The translations under genes and the position numbers were made by a program. This document shows positions 31,443 through 42,217 of a DNA stretch of 64,000 bases, one piece after another. The notes beneath the pieces were generated by a model. The model was given only the letters and a program-made list of their open reading frames with translations, ran no database searches and was not told the DNA's origin. Each line of letters opens with the position of its first letter. Within the stretch, counting starts at the first letter, position 1. Source of the stretch: Avena insularis (taxonomy: Eukaryota > Streptophyta > Magnoliopsida > Poales > Poaceae); assembly GCA_023614405.1 (NCBI GenBank), contig CM042688.1, positions 379,117,331 through 379,181,330 on the forward strand, given 5' to 3'.

Positions 31443-32839
31443 ATGGGTACCAAGGATGATGGAAATGAGGCTGTCGATAAGGTCACAATGGATGATCTCA
31501 AGTCGTTGGAAACAAACTTGTTGAAATCCTTTGAGGCCAAGATGGAGGAGATGAATCAAATGATTGCTTGCCTTACATCATCCATAGCCCCATCTCCATC
31601 CTCCTCTGAGGCTCCCACACCATCATCTAAGGAAAAGGGTAACACCGGATCCAAGGATGATGATGTGGAAGGTGAAAAACTAAATGGTTCCACCTCCAAA
31701 AAGGGAAGTGGTAAGGAGGAATATAGTGAGGTTCGCCACGTATATTCCCCCGACCCACCTATCCCTCATCCTCATATAAACAATAGGGGTGATCCACCCA
31801 AGCTCACTGCATCCTCTTTTAACCAATGGCAATTCCTAATGAAATCTCATGTTTGTAGCTCCTCTATTGAATTGTGGAGGATTATTGAAGAAGGTCTTCA
31901 TATTGGAGATCAAACCAATCTAACGAGAAGAGAAGTTGTGGATAGCCAGTTGAATGCCACCGCTCTCCACATAATACAGCTGGGTGTGGGTCCCAAGGAC
32001 ATGCCACACATTGAACATCTCAACATAGCTAAAGAGGCGTGGGATGCTCTTACGGACCTTTTCGTTGGAAATGAAAGTATGAGAAGAAACAGGTATGATG
32101 CCCTTAGTAATGAAGCTGAGGGATTCTACATGTTGGATGGTGAAAACCATGAAGACATGTATAGAAGACTCAAGGGCATCGCAACAACATTTCAAAAGCA
32201 TGGGGCCACTCACATTGATGATGCTTGGATAAAAAGAAAATATGTGAGTGCCTTAATGCCTTTCGAGCCAACGGATTTGAAGAGCCTACAAGGTAGACAC
32301 AACTATCATCAAATGACATCCAACGAAGTCATGCAAGAAATGGCGTCATTCCAAGTGGCGGCAAAGAATGCTGAAGATGCCCGTGCTCAGGCCATTGGAA
32401 TGCAAAAGGGTGTCAATGTGGCTCTCAAAGCCAATGTTGTTGAGCAAGAGGAAGATGAAGGAGCTTTTGAGGGGGTATCCATGACTGCCCCGATGAGGTC
32501 AAACGCGCTCATGGTGAGTACATGGCATTCTGTGCAAGGAACTTTTGGAAGGACCCTGCCAAAGCCAAGTCTGACCTTGAGCGCAAGAACGGGTCAAATG
32601 GAAGAAGAGAAAGTGTCCCAAGATTGAGAACTTGCTTCAACTGTGGAGACAGAATGCACTTTGTAGCCAAGTGTCCTTATCAAAATAGAGAAGACAATGG
32701 TGGCAGGCTCATTCTTAAAGAGAAATCTAAAGCTCCTAAGAAGAAGCCATTTATTAAGAAGAATGGCCCTTTCAAGAAGCAACCCAAGATTGTCCTTGTA
32801 ACTCAAGAGGAATACTCCTCCGCAAGTGAAGATGAATAG
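31443..32839 (+). pseudogene. Copia-1 gag with CCHC zinc knuckle
   Basis: ATG at 31443 opens a frame with an acidic, Ser/Pro-rich start (residues 1-100). A UBN2/DUF4219-type gag core follows: FNQWQFLMKSHV, AKEAWDALTDLF, YRRLKGIATTF. Near 32520-32620 the frame shifts, and the CCHC knuckle CFNCGDRMHFVAKC reads in the next frame, followed by a Lys-rich tract. A stop (TAG) at 32837-32839 separates it from the coiled-coil region in the same frame. Gag would form the virus-like particle of the element. Confidence 0.8.
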
Positions 32840-33895
32840 GATGATGATAGTTCCCGTGAAGTGGCTGCTATAGCCACCACATCGACTCCCTCCTCTCTCT
32901 TCGACTCGCCGAACGAGAACGCCATCAACAACAACGCCACTTGCCTAATGGCAAGAGGATCCGAGGTATCAACTTCTAGCTCTTCATTTCCTAAGACTAA
33001 CATAATTTTGGATATGGATGATCATGACAATCTTGAGATGAAAGAAGAAGTTATTGCCTTGGATACTTTTTTCACTAACCTACAAGGTGAGCACAAACTC
33101 CATTTTGATGTTCTTATGAGTCAACTTGCTCAAGCCGAAGATCTCCTTGAAGAAAAGGGCAGAATTGAAAGAGAAGATGCCTTGGAGATAACTTCTTTGA
33201 AGAATGCCTTGGAAGAGGAAGAGGAAGCTCGAGTATCTTCGGAAGAAAGACTCGAATCCCTTGTGGAGTCACAAGAAGAAGCTGTAGCTCAGCTCATTAA
33301 AGAACGTGACCATGCTCTTGCCAAGGTTAAGAATCTAAAGAAAGAAAAGATTGACTTTGGGGCTGTTCATGCTAGACTTTTGGAGAAGTTTGATAATCTT
33401 GAAAGCGCTCACAAGGCATTGAAGAGTGATCATTCTACTCTAAATGAGTCTCATGACCAGCTCCAAACTCAATTGAAACGACATGATGTGCCAAGTACCT
33501 CCACTTCATCCTTTGGAAAAGAAGATCTTGCAAGAAGTTCTCAACACAAAGGTAAAGGCGTTATTGATGAGATACTGAACAAGCAAAGGACAAACAATTG
33601 TAAAGAAGGTCTTGGTTACATACCCAAGATAAAGAGCAAGAAAAACAAGAAGAAGAAGAACAAGACTGCTCAATCAAAGACTAGCAACATTACCAATGAC
33701 AAGACTAATTATGATGGTTTTGCAGGGATCAACAATCCTAACTTTGAACTATATTGTGATTGTTATGGTGATGTTTATGGTAGTTATGTATGGCCTTATG
33801 ATTGTTACATTCCTTGGTCTATTTGGGTTCCCAAGACCCTTGTTACTAACATGAGAGGACCCATTGAAAAATGGGTACCTAAAACCAAGAAGTAA
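32840..33895 (+). pseudogene. Copia-1 coiled-coil extension between gag and protease
   Basis: It continues the zinc-knuckle frame after the TAG. Residues of the 32861 frame from about 70 to 220 have strong heptad character (LMSQLAQAEDLLEEKGRIE, ALEITSLKNALEEEEEARVS, AKVKNLKKEKIDFG), followed by a basic KKNKKKKNK tract and a Tyr/Cys-rich stretch. Such a coiled coil is typical of SIRE/Maximus gag. A stop near 33893 and a frame change precede the protease. Confidence 0.7.
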
Positions 33896-33900
33896 TTTTC

Positions 33901-35160
33901 TTGCAGGGCTATGCTTCCGGTGGTTCTAAATGGGTACTCGATAGCGGTTGCACGAGTCATATGACCGGAAGCAAGGAGATCATCACGGAGATGCGGCCAA
34001 ACCTTGATCACATTACCGTCTCCTATGGTGACAAGTCAAAATCTGAGGTATTGGGTCTCGGCAAAGTTGTGGTGGCTCACGATATCTCTCTCGTGAACGT
34101 CATGCTTGTTGAGACCCTCGGGTATAACTTACTTTCAGTTCGTGCCCTTGGTAAGATGGGCTTTGCAGTTTACATTGATGCTGATTTAGTGGTACTCTTG
34201 TGGAGCAAGTCTCTTAAAGTCGCTTTCGTGGGATATGTCGAAAACGACCTGTACGTGGTGGACTTTTCGGGGAAAACCACTACAGGCCCGATGTGTCTTT
34301 TCGGAAAGGCTGACGCGGGCTGGCTATGGCATCGCCGACTAGCCCACGTTAATATGAGAACTTTGCAAAGTCTCCACAAGGGTGGCCACATTCTTGGACT
34401 AAAAGAAAATGTCTCTTTTGCCAAAGATCGTGTTTGCAGGGCGTGTGTTGAAGGGAAAATGCATGATTCACCTCATCGAAGGAAAACCATTATCTCTTCA
34501 AAAAGGATTTTGGAGCTCCTTCATGTGGACCTCTTCGGACCTCCATCTCATGCAAGCCTCGGTGGGAAGAAGTATTGTCTAGTGATTGTTGATGATTACT
34601 CAAGATACACTTGGCTTTATTTCTTCAAGTTGAAGAGTGAAACTCAACAAACTGTCATCAACTTTGCCAACGAGGTTCAACGTCAACACAACGTCCCCAT
34701 TCTGGCTATAAGGAGTGATAACGGCTCGAAGTTCAAGAACTACACCTTAAATGAGTTCCTAAGTGAAGAGGGGATAAGACATCAATATTCCGCTGCGTAC
34801 ACCCCTCAACAAAATGGTGTAGCCGAGAGGAAGAATCGAACTCTAATGGACATGGCAATATCAATGTTAGCCGAATTTAAATCTCCATATAACTTCTGGG
34901 CTGAAGCAATCTCTACTGCTTGTCATTCATCCAACCGTTTATATATCCGCAAGATCTTGGACAAGACTCCGTATGAAATACTTACCGGTAACAAGCCAAA
35001 CATCTCATACTTTCGGGTATTCGGGTGTAAGTGTTTCTTTCTTATTAAAGGAGTTTGTTTATCTAAGTTTGAATCTAAGGCTTTAGAAGGTATTTTGTTG
35101 GTTATGGTGCCGAATCCCACACTTATAGAGTCTACAATAAGCTCTCCGGAACTGTTGTAG
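33901..35160 (+). pseudogene. Copia-1 protease and integrase
   Basis: Protease motif WVLDSGCTSHMTG (Asp near residue 14). GAG-pre-integrase LWHRRLAHVNM...CRACVEGK forms the HHCC zinc site. Integrase DDE: Asp in HVDLFGP, Asp in IRSDNGSKF, Glu in YTPQQNGVAERKNRT. All catalytic residues are present. The frame ends at 35160 by a shift within the C-terminal integrase region; it resumes in another frame at 35172. Confidence 0.85.
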
Positions 35161-35171
35161 AATCTTGTAGT

Positions 35172-36724
35172 GTGGTGTTCAAGGAAAATGACGGCTCCCG
35201 TGCAGAGCAAGTTGTTTGTGATGCAGATGTTGAAATACCTCAAGATGCCATAAGAAGAATGGGCATGGGATTCTTCTGCCCCATTGAGAAACCCCTTGTG
35301 GCGGACCGGGAAGGACAATGCTCTACTCATATAGAGCCCTCATCTACACATACTCAACATGCTCCAACCACGGGGGCAACTTCTACACCATCTCCATCAA
35401 CTGCTAAAGGTCAAGATGCTCTAGAAAGCTCCAGGCTGGATTTTCCGGTTGACACCGGATTATCCGGCCACCCCGCTTCAGCTGACCATGTTGCTCCTGC
35501 TGGAGAAATTTCAACTCAAGCTCCAGGCTGGATTTTCCAGCTAGCCCCAGATTATCCGTCCCCTCTCCAGTTCAAGCAAGTCCCAGGCCTCCTGATGAAG
35601 CTGCTACAAGTACTCCCAGGCCGGATTATCCGGCCTCTCCATCGGCCGGATTATCCGGCCCTGACTCTCCAGTTCTGCAGCCTCCTGTTATGGCTACGAA
35701 TTCACCTCAAGGGCATGCGTCTCCACCACCTGCTACTGATGTTCCACTTACTGATCAAGGCGGAGAAAATGCTTCCAATGATGACTCAAGCGATGAATCT
35801 CCTCCTCCAAGAGACAACAAACTTATTGAACTTTGTCGCAAGGCTCGGGCTGATCGTAACCTTGAGTTGAGGGGTCACACTCTCGACAAGGTTGTTGGTG
35901 ATCTTCGACGAAGGGTTTCTACAAGAAGAGAATTGGCCAGTTTTGGTGAACATCAAGCTCATATCTCCATGGTGGAACCTAAGAAGGTCTTTGAAGCTCT
36001 TGAAGGCCCAGACTGAGTTGTTGCTATGCATGAAGAATTGAATAATTTCGAGCGCAACAAAGTCTGGAAACTAGTGGAGAAACCCAAAGAGTGCCGTAAT
36101 GTTATCGGCACCAAGTGGATTTTCAAGAACAAGCAAGATGAGAATGGCATTGTTGTGAGGAATAAGGCAAGACTTGTGGCACAAGGGTACTCCCAAGTTG
36201 AAGGCATCGACTTCGGCAAGACCTATGCTCCTGTGGCTCGCCTTGAGTCCATCCGTATCCTACTTGCTTATGCTGCACATAACAATATTAAGTTGCAGCA
36301 AATGGACGTCAAGAGTGCCTTCCTTAACGGTCCTCTACATGAGTTGGTATACGTAAAGCAACCCCCAGGATTTGAGGATCCTAACTTTCTGAACCATGTC
36401 TACAAACTCGATAAGGCACTATATGGCCTTAAACAAGCCCCACGTGCGAGGTATGAGCACCTTAAAGAGCTTTTGTTAGATCGTGGCTTCGAAGTTGGGC
36501 AAATCGACCCCACTCTTTTTACTAAGAAGGTTAAGGGGGAGCTCTTCGTATGCCAACTATATGTAGATGATATCATCTTTGGTTCTACTAACAAAGCTTT
36601 TAACGATAAATTTTCAAAGCTTATGACTGACAGGTTTGAGATGTCTATGATGGGGGAATTACGGTTCTTTGTTGGATTCGAGATCAAGCAACTTAGAGAA
36701 GGAACCTTTATTAATCAAGCAAAG
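35172..36724 (+). pseudogene. Copia-1 linker and reverse transcriptase (RVT_2), truncated
   Basis: The integrase tail continues (VVFKEND) into a Pro/Ser/Thr-rich linker that encodes PDYP repeats from the GGATTATCC palindromes. The frame shifts near 35580. RT reads [71 protein letters not shown] and the catalytic [14 protein letters not shown] at about 36014-36016 replaces the usual Trp codon before the RT start. The domain is cut after FINQAK by copia-2 at 36725. Confidence 0.85.
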
Positions 36725-37030
36725 TGTTATATGTTGATCCAAATTCTACAAAGTATAGGCCAACTTCTGACGAGTGGAGCGAGGCCCGTCGCCGGAGGCT
36801 TGGGCCGAGTGTAACGATATATAAACCCCTTGTAAGCCGCCGGTTGGGTAGAGTTGCATCTGTGAAATCCCCAGCGTTTGTAAACACTCCTCGATATAGT
36901 GAAGTTTCGCTGGCTGGCGCCCGTGGTTTTTTCCTCTCTTTGTTGGAGAGGTTTTTCCACGTTAAATCTGTGTCCCCTTGCTGTGTTTTTTGTTTTCGTT
37001 CTTCGTTATCTTCTTGTCGCAATTGTAACA
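36725..37030 (+). repeat. Copia-2 5' LTR
   Basis: TGTTATATGTTGATCC at 36725 to CAATTGTAACA at 37030, with the PBS two bases later. TATA-like ATATATAAAC lies at 36818-36827. Length 306 bp. Confidence 0.8.
36818..36827 (+). promoter_or_regulatory. TATA box of copia-2 LTR
   Basis: TATATAAACC, about 95 bases into the LTR; a good plant TATA box in the expected place. Confidence 0.6.
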
Positions 37031-37032
37031 AG

Positions 37033-37045
37033 TGGTATCAGAGCC
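37033..37045 (+). promoter_or_regulatory. Copia-2 primer-binding site
   Basis: TGGTATCAGAGCC, identical to the copia-1 PBS; initiator tRNA-Met type. Confidence 0.85.
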
Positions 37046-37071
37046 CCAGGTTCTAATCTAGGGTTTGCGAC

Positions 37072-37870
37072 ATGTCGTCATTGAAGTTCGATCTACCATA
37101 GCTGGACTACACCACAAGATTCTCCTTGTGGCAGGTGAAGATGCGGGCGATTCTCGCCCAAACTTCTAATCTGGATGAAGCGCTGGATGGATTCGGTGAA
37201 AAGGATGCTAAGACCTGGTCCGCCAAAGAGAAGCGGAAGGACCGTAAGGCTTTGTCTTTGATTCAACTTCATCTGTCCAATAATATTTTGCGAAGTCTTG
37301 GAGATGAAATCTGCTGCTGCCCTATGGAAAAAACTGGAAACGATCTGTGTGTCAAAGGATCTAACCAGTAAGATGAACGTGAAGATGAAGTTGTTCTCGC
37401 ACAGGCTGCAAGAAGGTGGATCAGTAATGAATCACATATCTGTTTTTAAAGAGATTGTTTCAGACTTGCAGTCTATGGAGGTAAAATATGATGATGAGGA
37501 TTTAGCTCTTCTACTCTTATGCTCGTTGCCTAGTTCCTATACAGATTTTCGTGATACAATATTGCTGAGCCGTGATGAACTAACCCTTGTCGAAGTACAT
37601 GACGCCCTCAAACAGAGGGAAAAGATGAAAACTATGGTAGGGTCAGATGGGACGTCATCCAAGGCTGAGGCTCTGCAGGTTCGTGGCAGGATCGAGCAGA
37701 GATACAACAACTATGGCAACAGAGATAAGAGCAAGGACGGTAAAAGTCGTTCAAAATCCAAGGGAAAGGATAAATTCTGCAGGTATTGTAAGAAATCTAA
37801 TCATGTTATTGATGATTGTTGGAAGTTGCAGAATAAGGAGAAAAAGCGGAACTTACCAACCGAAAGATAG
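37072..37870 (+). pseudogene. Copia-2 gag
   Basis: ATG at 37072 starts MSSLKFDLP, then an in-frame TAG, then LDYTTRFSLWQVKMRAIL, the DUF4219/UBN2 start seen in Tork gags. A frameshift near 37300 leads to SAAALWKKLE, LLLLCSLPSSY and the CCHC knuckle CRYCKKSNHVIDDC. A further shift near 37855 leads into the protease frame. Three lesions make it inactive. Confidence 0.8.
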
Positions 37871-39482
37871 GTCTGAAGGTTCGGATAAGGCTGCTGTTGT
37901 TTCTGATAGTTCTGATGGTGAATGCTTAGCTATTTTTGCTGCTTGTGCTTCTCGTGATGATGAATGGATACTTGATTCTGCATGTTCGTTTCATATTTGC
38001 TGTAACAAAGATTGGTTCAGTTCATATGAGTCTGTGCAGACTGGAGATTTTGTGCGTGTGGGGAATGACAACCCATGCCATATTGTTGGTGTTGGATCTG
38101 TTAAGATCAGGACACATAATGGCGTGACACGCATGTTGAGTGAGGTGAAGCACATACCAAGCATGGCCAGAAATTTGATCTCCCTGGGTACCATGGACGT
38201 TGATGGATACAAGTATGCCGGTGGGCATCGAGTTCTGAAGGTATCAAAAGGTTCTCTTATTCACATGATAGGTGATATGAATTCTGCAAAATTATATGTT
38301 CTTAGAGGTAGCACTTTGCCTGGTATTGCTGCTGCTATTACTTCTAATGATTCTGATGAGTGTGGTAAAACACATCTATGGCATATGTGTCTTGGGCATA
38401 TGAGCGAACAAGGCATGGCAGAGTTGGTCAAGAGAGAGCTGATTGATGGTTGCAACATGAGTAAGTTTGAGTTCTGTGAGCACTGCATCTTTGGTAAGCA
38501 TAAAAGAGTTAAATTCAATGCTTCCGTTCATACCACCAAAGGCATATTAGATTATGTGCATGCTGATGTATGGGGTCCGTCCCGTAAGACTTCTATTGGT
38601 GGTGCTAATTACATGCTTACTATTATTGATGATTACTCAAGAAAAGTGTGGCCTTATTTTCTGAAGCATAAATCTGATGTTTTTGATGCTTTTAAGAAGT
38701 GGAAAGTTATGGTTGAAAAGCAAACTGAGAAGAAGGTAAAGGTACTACGTACTGATAATGGTATGGAATTCTGTTCTAATGAGTTTGAGAAGTTTTGTAG
38801 TAACAATGGTATGATCAGGCATCACACCATCCCATATACTCCTCAGCAGAATGGCATGGCTGAGCGCATGAACAGAACTATCATCTCGAGGGATCGTTGT
38901 ATGTTGTCTAATGCAGGTATGCATAGGCGTTTCTGGGCTGAAGCAGCCAACACAGCGTGTTACCTCATCAACAGGTCACCTTCTATTCCACTTGAGAAGA
39001 AAACTCCCATTGAGGTATGTTCAGTTACGCTTGATTATTCACAGCTTGAGAGTTTTGGCTGCACTGCATATGCTCATGTTGATAATGGAAAGTTAGAGCC
39101 TAGGGCTGTTAAGTGCATATTCCTTGGTTATGGTTCAGGAGTTAAAGCATATAAACTATGGAATCCTGAAACTAAAAAGATTTTGCTAAGTAGAAACGTT
39201 GTTTTCAATGAGTCCGTTATGTATCATGATAGCTTGCCATCGACACCTCTCTATTCTGTTGGAGAGAGAGAGTTAATGTGCGGTGGAGAACCTGCAGAAA
39301 ACTGTTGATAATGATGCTATCGTTGAAGATACACATGAGGAAAACATTGATGATATTGTTGTTCAGCACTCACTCTATCGTTTTGCAGCAGCCACATGAG
39401 TCCATTGTCATGCGATAGACCAGGCGTAATTGTGGTCCTCTTCCTCGCTTAATTGAAGAGTGTAATCTTGTACATTATGCTT
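37858..39482 (+). pseudogene. Copia-2 protease and integrase, running into the gap
   Basis: Protease WILDSACSFHIC. GAG-pre-integrase LWHMCLGHMSEQGM...CEHCIFGKHKRV. Integrase Asp in HADVWGP, Asp in LRTDNGMEF, Glu in YTPQQNGMAERMNRT; all are present. From the protease the frame is open to 39308. A shift then leads to RLIEECNLVHYAL, the conserved segment before RT, which stops at the first N. It is therefore the least damaged polyprotein part in the window. Confidence 0.85.
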
Positions 39483-39582
39483 NNNNNNNNNNNNNNNNNN
39501 NNNNNNNNNNNNNNNNNNNNNNNNNNNNNNNNNNNNNNNNNNNNNNNNNNNNNNNNNNNNNNNNNNNNNNNNNNNNNNNNNN
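39483..39582. other. Assembly gap, 100 N
   Basis: Exactly 100 N, a conventional filler for a gap of unknown size. The left side is copia-2 just before RT; the right side is the LTR of an unrelated element, so the true distance could be many kilobases. Confidence 0.95.
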
Positions 39583-42217
39583 GAAGCTTGTCTTGCTGAT
39601 TCCAACGACATCAAATTTGTAAAATTTGGACGTGTGGATCAAAAGATACATGGGTTTGAAAATGGCAAAAGTTTCTGTTTTCAAATCTCTTTTAAACAGA
39701 TCTAGTGCCACGCGTCTTAATATTATTCGCCCGTACCGGTTCAGTGTGGATCGGAAACGTGGAGCGTTGGATCTATTTAGATCGTACGGTCCAGAGGGCG
39801 TACCTATTCGCGTGTAAGTGGTTCTATCGTACTCGTCCGATCTGGATCGAACGGCTGTCATCGCATTGACGGTGGCCAGGCGCTCTTTGTGGCTACCGGC
39901 GGGCGATCGGTCGACGACGGGAGGCGACGCTTCTGAGGTGAGGAGAAGGAGGGTTGCTCACCGGGCTCAGGGGGTCACGGCGATGCTTAATGTACTCGCG
40001 GTTGGTCAAGGGGCGCTCGGGGCTATCCTTGATTGCTCGCCGGAGTTGCTGCGGGCGGCGGTTGGCTCCGGTTGCTGTCGAGGACGTTGCTGTGGTTCTC
40101 TCCGAAACGAAAAGAAGGCTCGGTTAGATGCGCAAGATCGAGACGGAGTCGTGTACTTGAACGAGAGGGGTCGGGGTGGTCTTGTGCTTACCAGAAGAGT
40201 CGCCGGAGTTTGCAGACAGACGGTGGCGCTCAGGTTGGCAACGGCGGCTGTAGTTCACCGAGGCAAAACAAAGGCAGTAAGATACGGGTGATCATGGGTT
40301 CACGTGAGCATGATCGAGATCTTGGCGGACGGAATTCACAGAAAGCTTCGCGGGCAGAAACGGCGGTGTGGTCTGTGGTCGTCGTTGTCGAGGCTCGGTA
40401 CCAGCGGATGAATGGGTGGTATGGACCGAGCGCCGAAGTGGAGAAGCTGCTAGGGTGCTCGGGAGGCAAAGGCGGTGGCTGGGCTCGCCGAATTGAGAAG
40501 AGCTTCGTCGGTGACGGCGGTGGTGAAGAGGGAATTGGCGACAGCCTAGTGGCAGAGGGGAGGCGATGTCTGTGGGAAATGACAGAGGAGAGGGAGGCGG
40601 TTAAATAGGCGTCGTCGCGGCGAGAGATTAACGCAGCGTTTACGCGAATTAATTCGGCGGAATCAAAGCAGAAAACGGCCGGCGAGAGGAGGAAGAATTG
40701 GTCGTGGTGGGAACGATGATGAACAGTAGGAATGGGGTCCAACGGTCAGTGGGAAAAGGAGAGAGGAGGAGGTCCACCAGTCAGTGTCTCAGTGGGTTGT
40801 TTAAGCGGTGAAGAAAAACGGTTCGGGTGTGGGAACAGGTGGGGTCTGTTGTCAGCGAGAGGGAGAGGGAGAAGTGGGTCCACGCTGTCTGTGACTGAGT
40901 GGGTCAGTTTCTGAGTAAGAAAAGGTTTCTTCGGGGGAGGGAAGAAGTCTGGGCTGGACTGGGCCTTAGTGGGCTGCTGGGCTGGGTCAACCTTTTTCTT
41001 ATTTTTTTCTGTCTGCTCTCTTTTTATTTTTCTAATTCTTTTTCTGTTTTGAATTTCATTCAATTGTTCAAGCATTCAAACAAATTCAAACAATTCAAAC
41101 AAACACTCAACTTGGTATTTTGAATTTGGTTCTGTTTATCAACATAATCCAAATCTCAAAATGAAATATTATTTTTATTTAATTTAGGATCCATTTAATA
41201 ATTAAATAAAATGGATCTTTAGTTGTTTAATAGTGTTTGATTTATTTAAATAAAATTTCCATTCGAAATCCAATTATTTTCAAAACCAAACTAGAAGGTT
41301 TTAATTTGAAAAATAAAAGAATACTTGGAAACTTATTTAAATAAATAAATAAGTTTTGGTGTTTTAATTAAAATGGGAAAGCCTTTACTTAAATAAAATT
41401 GGATATTTAAATCCTTATTATTTTATTTAAATAATCCTTTACTCATTTTAATCAAAGCAAAACCTTTTAATAAAAGATTTCAAGGTAGTAATAAAATACT
41501 TGGTGTTCATTTAAAATGGGAAAAGCTTTTACTTAAATAAAATTGGATATTTAAATCCTTTATTTTATTTAAATAAACCTTTACTCATTTTATCAAAACA
41601 AAATATTTTATTTCAAAAGTTTGGCCAAAATTAATTTGGCTTATCTTTTCATTTGAAACCAAAGTCTTTTATTAAAAGATCTAAAACAGTGTTTCCAAAA
41701 CAATTTATTTTTCCTTTATTAAATGTTTATCTTTTTAATCCCTTTAGGATTATTGATCACCAATTGGTATGGCTTTTGGTAAGGGCTTTATTAGCTTTTG
41801 GAAATTCAATTTCCTTATCTTATTATAGTCATAAGATTTTGTCTATGGTTCCAAACTAAGTGAAACCAATCTCTAAGGTCTTTCTTGATCCTTTGTGATT
41901 ATTTGTTGATCAAACTTGGTATGGATCAAATCCATAGATTTTGGAGATACTTTGGAAAATTGATTTCCTTCCATTAGGGTTTAGGGATTTGGATTTATTT
42001 TCCAAGTGTTCAAATTTCCAGATACATTCATTGAGGAATGCATTTCCCTTGATTTGGATTTTTGTTGAATTCAAACTTCTACCAAAGTTGGTTCAAGATG
42101 GGATTTTGGTTTCCTTTTAGAAACAAAAGTTTCTTTTCACTCTGATTTTCAACAAAAATTTATTTTTGTTATTTTATTTTTCACATTACAAGATTTGGAA
42201 AATCTTGGGATGTGACA
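39583..42217 (-). mobile_element. LTR of a further retrotransposon, probably gypsy
   Basis: On the minus strand it starts TGTCACATCCCAAGATTTTC at 42217, a common start of grass gypsy LTRs, and runs into the gap. It has the same make-up as the gypsy LTR at 25167: an A/T-rich start (41000-42217) and a GC-rich middle (39830-40980). A TATA-like CCTATTTAACC occurs on the minus strand (about 40599-40610). Open frames within the GC-rich part match nothing known. It borders the satellite directly, so the element was inserted at or into the array. Confidence 0.6.
41360..41610. repeat. 142-bp tandem duplication in the LTR
   Basis: AAAATGGGAAA, CTTTTACTTAAATAAAATTG, GATATTTAAATCC and CCTTTACTCATTTTA occur in the same order from about 41370 and again from about 41512. 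Copies differ by small indels. Confidence 0.8.

Larger units (their letters stand above)
30075..36724 (+). mobile_element. Copia-1: SIRE/Maximus-like Ty1/copia element, 3'-interrupted
   Basis: Order is 5' LTR, PBS, gag with zinc knuckle, long coiled-coil extension, protease, integrase, proline-rich linker and RT. The long LTR, the coiled coil after gag and the linker before RT fit the SIRE/Maximus lineage. It is inserted in gypsy integrase at 30075 and interrupted in RT by copia-2 at 36725. RNase H and the 3' LTR are absent from the window. Confidence 0.8.
36725..39482 (+). mobile_element. Copia-2: Tork-like Ty1/copia element, cut by assembly gap
   Basis: A short LTR (306 bp), PBS, gag, protease and integrase follow in order, nested in copia-1 RT. 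Its RT, RNase H and 3' LTR should follow but are lost at the N gap. Integrase motifs and the small LTR fit the Tork/Tnt1-like lineage. Confidence 0.8.

Noticed and set aside
39818..40914. Open frames of 109-191 codons after the gap
   Set aside because: Same situation: the GC-rich part of an LTR, low-complexity products, both strands open.
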